In this document: positions 1 through 5,693 of the stretch, piece after piece
How the letters are laid out: the number at the start of each line of letters is the position of its first letter
How positions within the stretch are numbered: position 1 is the stretch's first letter
Assembly: GCA_947473445.1 (NCBI GenBank)
Contig: CANJEU010000157.1
Location: 1 to 5,693 of the forward strand
Direction of reading: 5' to 3'
Origin: Fidelibacterota bacterium
Lineage (GTDB): Bacteria > Pseudomonadota > Alphaproteobacteria > Rhodospirillales > Rhodospirillaceae
DNA length: 5,693 nucleotides
Translations under genes and position numbers: made by a program
Notes under the pieces: model-generated
What the model was told of the DNA's origin: nothing
The model's database searches: none
Seen by the model: the letters and a program-made list of their open reading frames with translations, nothing else

Positions 1-1
1 G

Positions 2-652
2 GTGACCGTTGAGCGGGCACTGTTCAAGTCACTCAACACCGCCGCTGTGCGCCTCGCGCAGGCGGTCGGCCCGCGCGCGATCGTCGATACGGCCCACCGC
101 CTTGGCATTACCGAGGATCTCAAACCCGAATTGTCGCTGGCCCTGGGTTCGGGCGAGGTCACGTTGCTTGAGCTTTCGGGCGCCTACGCGCCGTTTGCGA
201 ACGGCGGTTTCGGCGTGACGCCTTACGCCATCACGATGATCACCGATCGGGACGGCAAGATCCTCTACAAGCGTGGCGGCGGCGGCTTTGGCCGCGTGAT
301 GGAGCCCGAAACAGTGGCCATCATGAACCGCATGATGAGCCAGGTGCTCACCCAAGGCACCGGCACCGCCGCGGCGTTCGGTTTCCCCGCGGCGGGAAAA
401 ACCGGGACCAGTTCGGACTTCCGTGACGCGTGGATGATGGGATTCACCACCGAATACATAGCCGGCGTCTGGGTCGGAAATGATGAAGGCGCGGGGATGA
501 AAGGTGTCACCGGGGGCGGATTGCCTGCTTTAATCTGGCGCGACGTGATGACCGAGGCCCATACGGGGCGCAGCCCTCACTATCTTCCGGGCACGGAGCC
601 CGAGCGCGAAGACTTCATCGGACGGTTCTTGGACGTCTTTTCGAAGAGCTAA
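2..652 (+). CDS. Class A penicillin-binding protein (PBP1A family), C-terminal part; 5' end outside window
   Basis: This is the end of a bifunctional peptidoglycan synthase whose transpeptidase domain crosslinks peptide stems in the periplasm. The visible 216 residues contain the second active-site motif SLN (residues 10-12, in SLNTAAV) and the third motif KTGT (133-136, followed by SSDFRDAW). After these come the family's typical VWVGND stretch (156-161) and GVTGGGLPALIWRDVM (168-183). The catalytic SxxK motif and the N-terminal glycosyltransferase domain would lie upstream of the window. The frame is open to the first base, so the GTG at position 2 is probably an internal valine codon and not a start. 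The gene ends in TAA, and a long non-coding gap follows. Family assignment is firm; the exact paralogue (PBP1A or a relative) cannot be settled from this part. Confidence 0.93.
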   Translation: MTVERALFKSLNTAAVRLAQAVGPRAIVDTAHRLGITEDLKPELSLALGSGEVTLLELSGAYAPFANGGFGVTPYAITMITDRDGKILYKRGGGGFGRVMEPETVAIMNRMMSQVLTQGTGTAAAFGFPAAGKTGTSSDFRDAWMMGFTTEYIAGVWVGNDEGAGMKGVTGGGLPALIWRDVMTEAHTGRSPHYLPGTEPEREDFIGRFLDVFSKS

Positions 653-945
653 ATTCGCGCCTTCAAAAACCCTCGTATTCTCGCGGCTCGACGGGGCCTG
701 GTACCGCTATTGCCTGGGAATTTCGCGCAAAAGTGGCGGGAGTCTCAATAAAACCGGCCCTCCCCTATGTGGATAGCCCCAAAAAAGCCCGAAAATCGCG
801 TGAAATTTTGAAATATTCTTTCGAATTTTACAGTTACAGACGCAAATCGGGCCGGCCCCCCTGAACGTCAGGTCGCCTGTCCCAACGTACTGAAAAACAG
901 TTCGAAATCGGCCTCGAGCACCCGCCCATAAACAGAGTAAACGCG

Positions 946-962
946 TAATTTAATTTCAATTA
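946..962. promoter_or_regulatory. AT-only-type near-palindrome, possible operator
   Basis: The 17 bases TAATTTAATTTCAATTA read almost the same on both strands: seven of the eight base pairs around the central T are symmetric. The site lies just before a weak sigma70-like element (965-992), where a regulator could act. The symmetry is directly visible, but an operator role is inference, because AT-rich DNA produces such symmetry by chance fairly often. Confidence 0.25.
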
Positions 963-1089
963 GGTTTGATGATGGCGAGTTAGAGCTAAAATTCGCAAGA
1001 AATGGTCCCTTATTAACCATGCTCGCGCAAGATTATTTGGGTTGTCAGGGTGATGGGTGGTTCCTCAATAATCCAGCCAACACAAACGC

Positions 1090-1109
1090 GCCCCCCAATG
1101 AAGGGGGGC
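1090..1109. other. GC-only hairpin (7-bp stem, 6-base loop)
   Basis: GCCCCCC (1090-1096) and GGGGGGC (1103-1109) are perfect inverted repeats around the loop AATGAA. The stem is short but entirely G-C, so it should be stable in RNA. No run of T follows on the plus strand and no run of A precedes it, so it does not look like an intrinsic terminator. It would sit in the leader of a transcript begun near 1000, but upstream of a transcript begun from the motif at 1205-1229. Confidence 0.5.
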
Positions 1110-1204
1110 CGACCGCCGAGAGTGGGGAGAGACGCTCTGACGTGCGGACCGGGAGTAGCGTTGCGAATGACAGCCGGAGCGACCGGAACCGGCGACGATC
1201 ACAG

Positions 1205-1229
1205 GGAACACGACCAACAACGGGGCGTT
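1205..1229 (+). promoter_or_regulatory. EcfG-type (general stress sigma factor) promoter candidate for the SleB-like gene
   Basis: GGAAC (1205-1209) and CGTT (1226-1229) are separated by exactly 16 bases. This matches the promoter consensus GGAAC-N16/17-CGTT of the alphaproteobacterial general stress sigma factors (EcfG, SigT, RpoE2 class). Transcription would begin near 1235, giving a leader of roughly 40 bases before the TTG start at 1278 and including its ribosome binding site. Orientation and distance fit the downstream gene well. The match is exact, but functional use is inferred. Confidence 0.55.
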
Positions 1230-1263
1230 CACATCCCGGCGGCTGTGCTCTGTCGATTTAGAC

Positions 1264-1270
1264 AAGGAAG
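1264..1270 (+). promoter_or_regulatory. Ribosome binding site that decides the TTG start
   Basis: AAGGAAG lies seven bases before the TTG at 1278. No ATG or GTG in the hydrolase frame lies close to this site, and the signal peptide begins directly after the TTG. The site therefore supports 1278 as the start over the far upstream ATG at 1050. Confidence 0.65.
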
Positions 1271-1277
1271 ACGTGCT

Positions 1278-2006
1278 TTGACCTCATCAAGCTTCTTCTC
1301 GAAAGCTGGCGCTGCTGTGCGCGCCCTGACGGCTGGCGCCTTCCTTGCCGGCGCGGCCGCGATGGTGGCCGTACCGGCCCTGGCTGCCGACATTCCGGCC
1401 GACCTTCATGTCGATCTGTCCTCGGTCGTCGTCTCAAAGGACGAGCTCGTGTGCCTCGCGCTCAACGATTATTGGGAAGCGCGCAGCGAGACCATGGCCG
1501 GCCGTATCGCGGTCGCCCAAGTGGTCATGAACCGCGCGATGGATTCCCGTTTTCCGTCGAACATCTGCGAAGTCGTGAAGCAGAACTTCTTCCAGGGCGC
1601 GCTGAACAAGTGTCAGTTCTCCTGGTTCTGCGATGACCGCGCCGACACGCCCTATGAAGCTGACGCATGGCGCACGTCGATAAAGATCGCCGTGGCCATG
1701 CTGCAAAAAGATTCTTCGATTCCGGACCCCACAGGCGGGGCGCTTTGGTATCACGCTGACCATGTCCGTCCGTCGTGGACCGGGAATTACGAGACCACTA
1801 CGATGGTTGGCAGCCACGTCTTCTACCGTGACCCCGACAGTCCCAGCCGCGTTCAGGCGCGCAAGCCGTTTATCTATCGGCTCAATGCGTTTGCGGAATA
1901 TAAGGGTAAGAATGGCGGCCGCCGCTCGACCGCCGTGGCCTCGGCTGCGAATTCATCCGTAGCAGTGCAGAGCGGCGCCGTTCCGCTGCAGCCAATCGCG
2001 CGCTAA
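1278..2006 (+). CDS. Exported SleB-like cell wall hydrolase (Hydrolase_2 family)
   Basis: This is probably a periplasmic enzyme cutting the glycan strands of peptidoglycan, as SleB-type lytic enzymes do. The 242-residue product starts with a signal peptide: a hydrophobic stretch at about 11-36 ending ALAA-D, with cleavage near residue 36 or 37. The catalytic domain (about 57-184) shows EARSE (67-71), whose first Glu matches the family's catalytic position, then AVAQVVMNR (78-86), CQFSWFC (112-118), DPTGGALWYHA (150-160) and GSHVFYR (178-184). Four cysteines (59, 97, 112, 118) could form disulfides after export. The tail after about 185 is not recognised. The start is TTG: it has AAGGAAG seven bases upstream, and the ATG at 1050 would add 76 unconserved residues before the signal peptide. 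The last 54 bases overlap the convergent ygjP-like gene. A stress-type promoter motif lies just upstream. Confidence 0.88.
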   Translation: MTSSSFFSKAGAAVRALTAGAFLAGAAAMVAVPALAADIPADLHVDLSSVVVSKDELVCLALNDYWEARSETMAGRIAVAQVVMNRAMDSRFPSNICEVVKQNFFQGALNKCQFSWFCDDRADTPYEADAWRTSIKIAVAMLQKDSSIPDPTGGALWYHADHVRPSWTGNYETTTMVGSHVFYRDPDSPSRVQARKPFIYRLNAFAEYKGKNGGRRSTAVASAANSSVAVQSGAVPLQPIAR

Positions 2007-2729
2007 TCCGGCTTCGCGGCGTGCGCGCGGGTCGGGGATATACCGATCCATCACCTCGTCCACCGTGCGCCAGAACGCGCGGCTGTGATTGAGGTGCAGC
2101 AGATGCGCCACCTCATGCGCCGTCACGTATGTCAGCGCCGGTAGCGGCGCGAGAATCAATCGCCACGAAAACGACAGACGCCCATCGGGTGAGCAGCTAC
2201 CCCACCGGGAGGATGTGTCGCGCGTGGTGACATGGGCGACTTTGCACCCGATCAATCCCGCCATCTCATGCGCCATGGGCGCGATCACGCGCCGCGCTTC
2301 CTGCTTCAGCCATTCGGTCATACGCCGCGCGGCAAACTCCGGCTGGCCGGAAATCATGATGGTGTCGCCCTCGCGCCAGACTCCGCCGCGACCGTTCGCC
2401 GCGAGCCGCAGGGTGTGATCGACGCCCGCGATCGGAATGCGCGCGCCGTCGGCAAAAGGGATTTGCGCGGGCAGCAATGCGAGGTGCTTGCGAATCCAGC
2501 CCTCGCGGCTTGCGACAAATTCGAGCGCGATGCGTACGCTCGCGCGCTTGGGACGCACCAGAACGACACGTCCGCGCCCAGGGTCGAGGCGCAGGCTGAG
2601 ACGCCGCGCGCGCGTGCTGACCGTTGCGACAACACGGGTCGCAAGGTCGGGCGGTAGCACGGCCGTAAGATCAAGCTCGGGCGCGGGGCTTGTCATCATC
2701 TTCGTCATCATGAGCGTCATGACGTTCAT
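1953..2729 (-). CDS. ygjP: YgjP-like metallopeptidase-fold protein (DUF45/SprT-like)
   Basis: This 258-residue protein has no signal peptide and is probably cytoplasmic. It carries the zinc motif HEVAH (205-209) with a likely third ligand in NHSRAFW (His215). Before it lies the family signature SRWGSCS (174-180) followed by LSFSWRLILAP (185-195). These are hallmarks of the YgjP/DUF45 domain. The family looks like a metallopeptidase, but E. coli YgjP has been described as a UTP pyrophosphatase, so substrate and reaction remain open. The ATG overlaps the ycgN stop codon as ATGA; GGAGG (2743-2747) lies 13 bases upstream, somewhat far. Six Met codons fall in the first 12 residues, so a start at Met4, 7, 8, 11 or 12 is possible. 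The 3' end overlaps the convergent hydrolase gene by 54 bases. Confidence 0.87.
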   Translation of the reverse strand: MNVMTLMMTKMMTSPAPELDLTAVLPPDLATRVVATVSTRARRLSLRLDPGRGRVVLVRPKRASVRIALEFVASREGWIRKHLALLPAQIPFADGARIPIAGVDHTLRLAANGRGGVWREGDTIMISGQPEFAARRMTEWLKQEARRVIAPMAHEMAGLIGCKVAHVTTRDTSSRWGSCSPDGRLSFSWRLILAPLPALTYVTAHEVAHLLHLNHSRAFWRTVDEVMDRYIPDPRARREAGLARDWLQRNGAALHCYG

Positions 2730-3151
2730 GGGATGACGTGGTCCTCCAGGGGGCCGGCGTCGCGTTCGGAAATGCCGCGGCCGCGCACGCTGATGCCGGC
2801 GTCATGTACGCTCTCGGGCGAGCCGCTGATGAGCGGATGCCACGGAAAGAGATCCTGGCCCGCGGCGACAAGGCGGTAAGCACAGGTGGTGGGAAGCCAG
2901 CCAAGGTCGCCGATGTTCTCAGCCGTCAGCACCACGCAATCGCGCACGACGCGCTTCCGGCGCGGGTAGTTTTTGCAGCGGCAGCTGTCGGTATCAAGCA
3001 GCCGGCAGGCCACATTGGTTTTGAGCGCGGGGCCGTTGTCCTGCGCGATCTTATGCATGCAGCATTGGCCGCAGCCGTCACACAGGCTTTCCCACTCCTC
3101 AGGCGTCATCTCTGAAAGTGTCTTACTCCGCCAGAAGGCAGATCGGCTCAC
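2726..3151 (-). CDS. ycgN: YcgN family cysteine-cluster protein (UPF0260)
   Basis: This 141-residue protein is predicted to be cytoplasmic, with neither signal peptide nor membrane segment. The CxxCxxCC cluster reads CDGCGQCC (24-31). Further cysteines at 49 (ACRLL), 57 and 59 (CRC), 72 (RDC) and 90 (TTCAYRL) suggest a bound metal or iron-sulfur cluster, although the family's function is unknown. WHPLISG (104-110) and the AGISVRG stretch (118-124) are also typical of UPF0260. The length is close to the usual size of about 150 residues. The GTG start overlaps the sco stop codon as GTGA, with GAGG (3159-3162) seven bases upstream. The stop overlaps the ygjP ATG by four bases. Both couplings point to translation from one message. 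Confidence 0.9.
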   Translation of the reverse strand: MSRSAFWRSKTLSEMTPEEWESLCDGCGQCCMHKIAQDNGPALKTNVACRLLDTDSCRCKNYPRRKRVVRDCVVLTAENIGDLGWLPTTCAYRLVAAGQDLFPWHPLISGSPESVHDAGISVRGRGISERDAGPLEDHVIP

Positions 3152-3768
3152 GCGCCAGCCTCGCGGCGAATATAAGCGGCCATGTCCGCGGCGGTCGCCC
3201 CGTTGGAAAAGTGGGTCAGGTAGCGGCCTTCGGGGCTCATGAAGAAGATCATGCCGCTATGTTCGACGGTGTATTCGCCCGTCTCCTTGCCGTCGGTGTC
3301 CTTCAGCGGCCCCTTCTGGGCGAACACCCGGTAAACCTTGGTGGCTTGCGCGATCTGTTCAGGCGTTCCGGTCAGCCCGACAAAGCGCGGATGAAATGCT
3401 CCGACGTACGCGCCGACCGCTTCAGCTGTGTCGCGTTCGGGGTCGACGGTGATGAACACCGGCGTGACGCGCTCGCCGGCCGGACCGGACTCGACGATGG
3501 CATCCGTCATGGTCTGCAGCGTCAACGGGCAGATATCCGGGCAGTGAGTGAAGCCGAAAAACACCAGGCTGTAGCGGCCCTTGAGGTCGGCGTCGGTGAA
3601 CGGTTTGCCCGTGCCGTCGACCAGCGAGAAAGACCCGCCAATGGCGACGACGCCGCCGGTATCCCCAGCCGGGGTCGCCTGCGGCCGGAACGCGGGATGG
3701 TACAGCGCCAGCATCGCAAGCGTGCCCAAGAGGATGATGGAGCCGATCAGAAGGCGTTTGATGATCAT
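3148..3768 (-). CDS. sco: SCO1/SenC family copper chaperone
   Basis: Sco proteins are membrane-anchored periplasmic thioredoxin-fold proteins that bind copper and help build the CuA site of cytochrome c oxidase subunit II. From the chosen ATG the product has 206 residues: an N-terminal membrane anchor (about 5-22) and then the soluble domain. The copper ligands are present: the CxxxC motif in THCPDICP (Cys76, Cys80) and the distal histidine in VEHSGM (His170). FITVDPERDT (105-114) is also characteristic. The start is uncertain. The frame stays open to a TTG at 3804 and a GTG at 3783, neither with a clear ribosome site; the ATG at 3768 has a weak GAAG upstream and places the anchor right at the N-terminus. 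The gene follows ccmI after a gap of 26 to 62 bases and overlaps ycgN by four bases. Confidence 0.93.
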   Translation of the reverse strand: MIIKRLLIGSIILLGTLAMLALYHPAFRPQATPAGDTGGVVAIGGSFSLVDGTGKPFTDADLKGRYSLVFFGFTHCPDICPLTLQTMTDAIVESGPAGERVTPVFITVDPERDTAEAVGAYVGAFHPRFVGLTGTPEQIAQATKVYRVFAQKGPLKDTDGKETGEYTVEHSGMIFFMSPEGRYLTHFSNGATAADMAAYIRREAGA

Positions 3769-3830
3769 GATCCGAATCTTCACGTTAGAGTGCCGCGCAC
3801 GCAAGCGCTTTAAAGGTCAAGTCGGCGCGA

Positions 3831-5255
3831 TCACTTCAGGGCTTGCAGGCGCTTATCGATCTCGCCGCGCAAGGCCGATCCGTCCTCGGCGACCTTCTGG
3901 GCCTTCTGCCAGAACCCCCGCGCACCGGCGCTATCGCCGGCCTTTTCGCGGCCAAGGCCGGCAAGGTAGAGCGCCTCGGGGTTCTCGGGCTGAATTTTGA
4001 GAATCTCGGCCACTGTCGTGGTGAGTTCGGCGGGCAGAGGCGCGGTGGAATTGGTGTCCACGTCCATCATCAGGAGACCGGCGTACTGCAGCCGCGGGGC
4101 CGCTTCCTTTGGCCGCAGGGCGATGGCCTTCTTATAGGCCTCGCCCGATTTCGCGCGGTCGTTCAGCACGGTGTAGGAGCGGGCGAGCATCATCCAGCCC
4201 TCATAGTCCTCGGGAGCCGACTCAAGACGCGCGGCAAGTCCGGCGACCATGCCTTGGATCAAGGCGGTCTGTTCAGGGCTTACCGCCAGCGGGGTGACAG
4301 GGCCCGTTGCGACGGGACCAGGGGCCCTAGATGTCGTAGGCGGCGCAGTCGTTGCGGCCGCGACGGCTTTGTCACCTTGCGGGAACATATCGAGCGGATG
4401 TTTGGGCTCGACCGTCATGGGGGCGATGCCGGCGTCCTGCGCGACCGCCGCCATCTGCTGACGCACCATATCGACCCAGCCCGCATCGGACGGCGCATTG
4501 GCGGTCAGATCGCGCCAAATGGCGATGGCGCCCTGCGGATTGCCGTTGCCGGCTTGCTCAAGACCCAGATAGAAGCGCGCCCGCGCATCGGTGCGATCAT
4601 AGGTGAGCGCGCTTATCATGGCTGCATGGGCGTCTTCGGTGACGAGCCCATTCTGCGCGGCCGAAAGGGCTTCGCCCAGGCTGGAATAAGATTCAGCGCC
4701 CGGCTGCAGCTCGGTCAGGCGCTTAAAGGCTGCCACCGCCTCAGGGAAGCGACCAAGCTCGCGGTAGGTGCGGCCAAGAAGGGCAAAACCTTCAGGATTT
4801 TCAGGATCGGCGTTGACGCGCGCGGCCAAGCGGTCGACCAGGGCGTCGATATTGCTTTGCGACAGGCCGTCCTCGGACTCAAGCGCGGCAAGCTGGGCCG
4901 CTTCCGGATCGGGCGTGCCGATCTGTACATAGGCGCCGATGGCAATCAGCGGCACGAGGATGGCGGAGATGCCGATGCCGAGCCAGCGCGAGCGATTGGT
5001 GCCGGTGTGAACTTCTTCAGCCGGCGCGCGGCCGGAGGCGAGGATACGCCGTTGAATTTCCAGGCGCGCCGCGTCGGCTTCGGTGGCGGTCAGAACGCCG
5101 CGGGCGACGTCGCGCTCGACTTCCTTGAGTTGATCTTGAAAAACCGTGAGGTCATAAGCGGCGCGGCCAAGACCTGGGTCGCCTCGGCGAATCACGGGCC
5201 AAACCAGGATGATCGCAACGACGAGGCTTAAGAGCGCGGCGGTGATCAGGATCAT
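3831..5255 (-). CDS. ccmI: Cytochrome c maturation protein CcmI (TPR apocytochrome chaperone)
   Basis: CcmI holds apocytochrome c and passes it to the CcmF/CcmH haem ligation complex at the outer face of the inner membrane. The 474-residue product has a first membrane segment (about 2-22), a charged loop with the family's AAYDLTVFQDQLKEVERD stretch (32-49), and a second membrane segment (about 91-111). A large periplasmic part follows, with TPR-like helices at about 136-268. A Pro/Thr/Ala-rich linker (about 293-325) leads to a second TPR-like module (about 332-470). The two modules resemble each other: an ungapped alignment of residues 136-185 with 333-382 gives 18 identities in 50. The ATG overlaps the ccmH stop codon as ATGA, and GGAG (5266-5269) lies ten bases upstream. 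Family assignment is firm; details of the TPR boundaries are approximate. Confidence 0.93.
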   Translation of the reverse strand: MILITAALLSLVVAIILVWPVIRRGDPGLGRAAYDLTVFQDQLKEVERDVARGVLTATEADAARLEIQRRILASGRAPAEEVHTGTNRSRWLGIGISAILVPLIAIGAYVQIGTPDPEAAQLAALESEDGLSQSNIDALVDRLAARVNADPENPEGFALLGRTYRELGRFPEAVAAFKRLTELQPGAESYSSLGEALSAAQNGLVTEDAHAAMISALTYDRTDARARFYLGLEQAGNGNPQGAIAIWRDLTANAPSDAGWVDMVRQQMAAVAQDAGIAPMTVEPKHPLDMFPQGDKAVAAATTAPPTTSRAPGPVATGPVTPLAVSPEQTALIQGMVAGLAARLESAPEDYEGWMMLARSYTVLNDRAKSGEAYKKAIALRPKEAAPRLQYAGLLMMDVDTNSTAPLPAELTTTVAEILKIQPENPEALYLAGLGREKAGDSAGARGFWQKAQKVAEDGSALRGEIDKRLQALK

Positions 5256-5693
5256 GGCGTGCGCTCTCCGGGCGCGAGCTCGGCAAGCGTGGCCTTCTCC
5301 TCCGGCGTCAGCGGCACAGGTGCGGCCAACGCGGGCGCGCCGCGCAGGCGGCGATACACGACGAAAGCGCCGAGGCCCAGCACGAGGAAGGGGCCGAACC
5401 AGAGCAGATAGGTCCGTGTTGTGAAGCGTGGTTTCAAAAGGACGTAGTCGCCATAGCGGCTGACCATGAACGCGATCACGCCTTCATTGCTGTCACCGGC
5501 CAGAATGCGCGTGCGAAGCAGAACGCGCATATCACGGGCGATATCGGCATTGGATTCGTCGATGGTTTCATTCTGGCAGACGACGCAGCGCAGGTGCTTG
5601 CTGACTTCGCGCGCGCGGGCCTCAAGCACAGGGTCTTTGAGCATCTCGTGCGGTTCAACCGCAACGGCCGTGCTCGCAAGAACAAGGGTGAAA
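5252..5693 (-). CDS. ccmH: Cytochrome c maturation protein CcmH (CcmL/CycL type), 5' end outside window
   Basis: CcmH is a membrane-anchored periplasmic thiol oxidoreductase that keeps the CxxCH cysteines of apocytochrome c ready for haem attachment. The frame is open to the window edge, giving 146 visible residues. These begin in the middle of a signal peptide (FTLVLASTAVA-VEP) whose start lies outside, so the ATG at 5644 is internal. The redox motif LRCVVCQN has its cysteines at visible residues 36 and 39, followed by DIARDMR and the SRYGDYVLLKP stretch. One membrane segment (about 94-114) anchors the C-terminus. The size matches the short CcmH of alphaproteobacteria, not the fused CcmH of E. 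coli. The stop overlaps the ccmI start by four bases. Confidence 0.94.
   Translation of the reverse strand, partial: FTLVLASTAVAVEPHEMLKDPVLEARAREVSKHLRCVVCQNETIDESNADIARDMRVLLRTRILAGDSNEGVIAFMVSRYGDYVLLKPRFTTRTYLLWFGPFLVLGLGAFVVYRRLRGAPALAAPVPLTPEEKATLAELAPGERTP

Larger units (their letters stand above)
653..1277. other. Non-coding intergenic region with AT-rich core
   Basis: No convincing gene was found in these 625 bases. The stretch from about 780 to 1020 is clearly richer in A and T than the genes around it, as expected for a promoter region. It contains a 17-base near-palindrome (946-962), a weak sigma70-like pair (TTTGAT at 965-970, TAAAAT at 987-992, 16-base spacer), a TTAACCAT octamer (1013-1020), a GC-only hairpin (1090-1109) and an EcfG-like promoter motif (1205-1229). 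No hairpin followed by a T-tract was seen after the PBP gene, so how that transcript ends is unclear. Confidence 0.7.

Noticed and set aside
1090..1109. GC hairpin as intrinsic terminator of the PBP gene
   Set aside because: There is no T-tract on either side and it lies about 440 bases after the stop codon.
1019..1261. An 80-codon open frame in the intergenic region
   Set aside because: No ribosome site was seen, composition is not protein-like, and the frame runs through the hairpin and promoter candidate.
1050..1277. Extension of the SleB-like gene to the upstream ATG at 1050
   Set aside because: The added 76 residues look like translated non-coding DNA, would bury the signal peptide inside the protein, and span the candidate promoter. 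The TTG at 1278 has a good ribosome site.
2232..3115. Plus-strand open frames opposite ygjP (2232-2657) and ycgN (2738-3115)
   Set aside because: Both lie over genes with clear family motifs on the minus strand and show no motif of their own.
3118..3813. A 231-codon plus-strand open frame opposite sco
   Set aside because: The minus strand encodes a complete Sco protein with its copper ligands; the plus-strand product is unrecognisable and Arg/Gly/Asp-rich, as expected of a shadow frame.
3843..5231. A 462-codon open frame on the plus strand antisense to ccmI
   Set aside because: It is a shadow of the GC-rich ccmI gene: the product shows no recognisable domain, while the minus strand encodes a full CcmI with membrane segments and TPR modules.
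5642..5644. ATG at 5644 as the start of ccmH
   Set aside because: The frame continues upstream into a clear signal peptide end (ASTAVA-VEP), so this Met is internal and the real start is outside the window.

Overview
The window is GC-rich and closely packed, and all its recognisable genes belong to families typical of Proteobacteria. Split ccmH and ccmI genes, a SenC/Sco gene, a YcgN-type cysteine-cluster gene and a possible EcfG-type (GGAAC-N16-CGTT) promoter together suggest an alphaproteobacterium. The order cannot be fixed from this stretch alone.

Layout. Positions 2-652 (+) hold the 3' end of a class A penicillin-binding protein, carrying the transpeptidase SxN and KTG motifs. Positions 653-1277 are a 625-base non-coding stretch with an AT-rich core and several possible regulatory sites. 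Positions 1278-2006 (+) encode an exported SleB-like cell wall hydrolase, read from a TTG start. All remaining genes are on the minus strand. In transcription order they are ccmH (5' end cut by the window edge), ccmI, a Sco/SenC copper chaperone, a ycgN-like gene and a ygjP-like metallopeptidase-fold gene. The ygjP-like gene runs tail to tail into the hydrolase gene with a 54-base overlap.

How the genes work together. The two plus-strand genes act on peptidoglycan: one builds crosslinks and the other probably cuts the wall. The minus-strand cluster looks like one transcription unit. ccmH/ccmI, sco/ycgN and ycgN/ygjP each overlap by four bases (ATGA or GTGA), which suggests translational coupling; only ccmI/sco has a gap. 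CcmH and CcmI prepare and deliver apocytochrome c for haem attachment, and Sco inserts copper into the CuA site of cytochrome oxidase, so the front of the cluster serves assembly of the respiratory chain. The last two genes belong to conserved families with poorly known roles.

No mobile element, CRISPR array, tRNA or rRNA was seen, and no wholly new system is evident. The points most worth following are the possible stress-type promoter before the hydrolase, the coding overlap of the convergent genes, the internal duplication in CcmI, and the coupling of ycgN and ygjP to a cytochrome assembly cluster.
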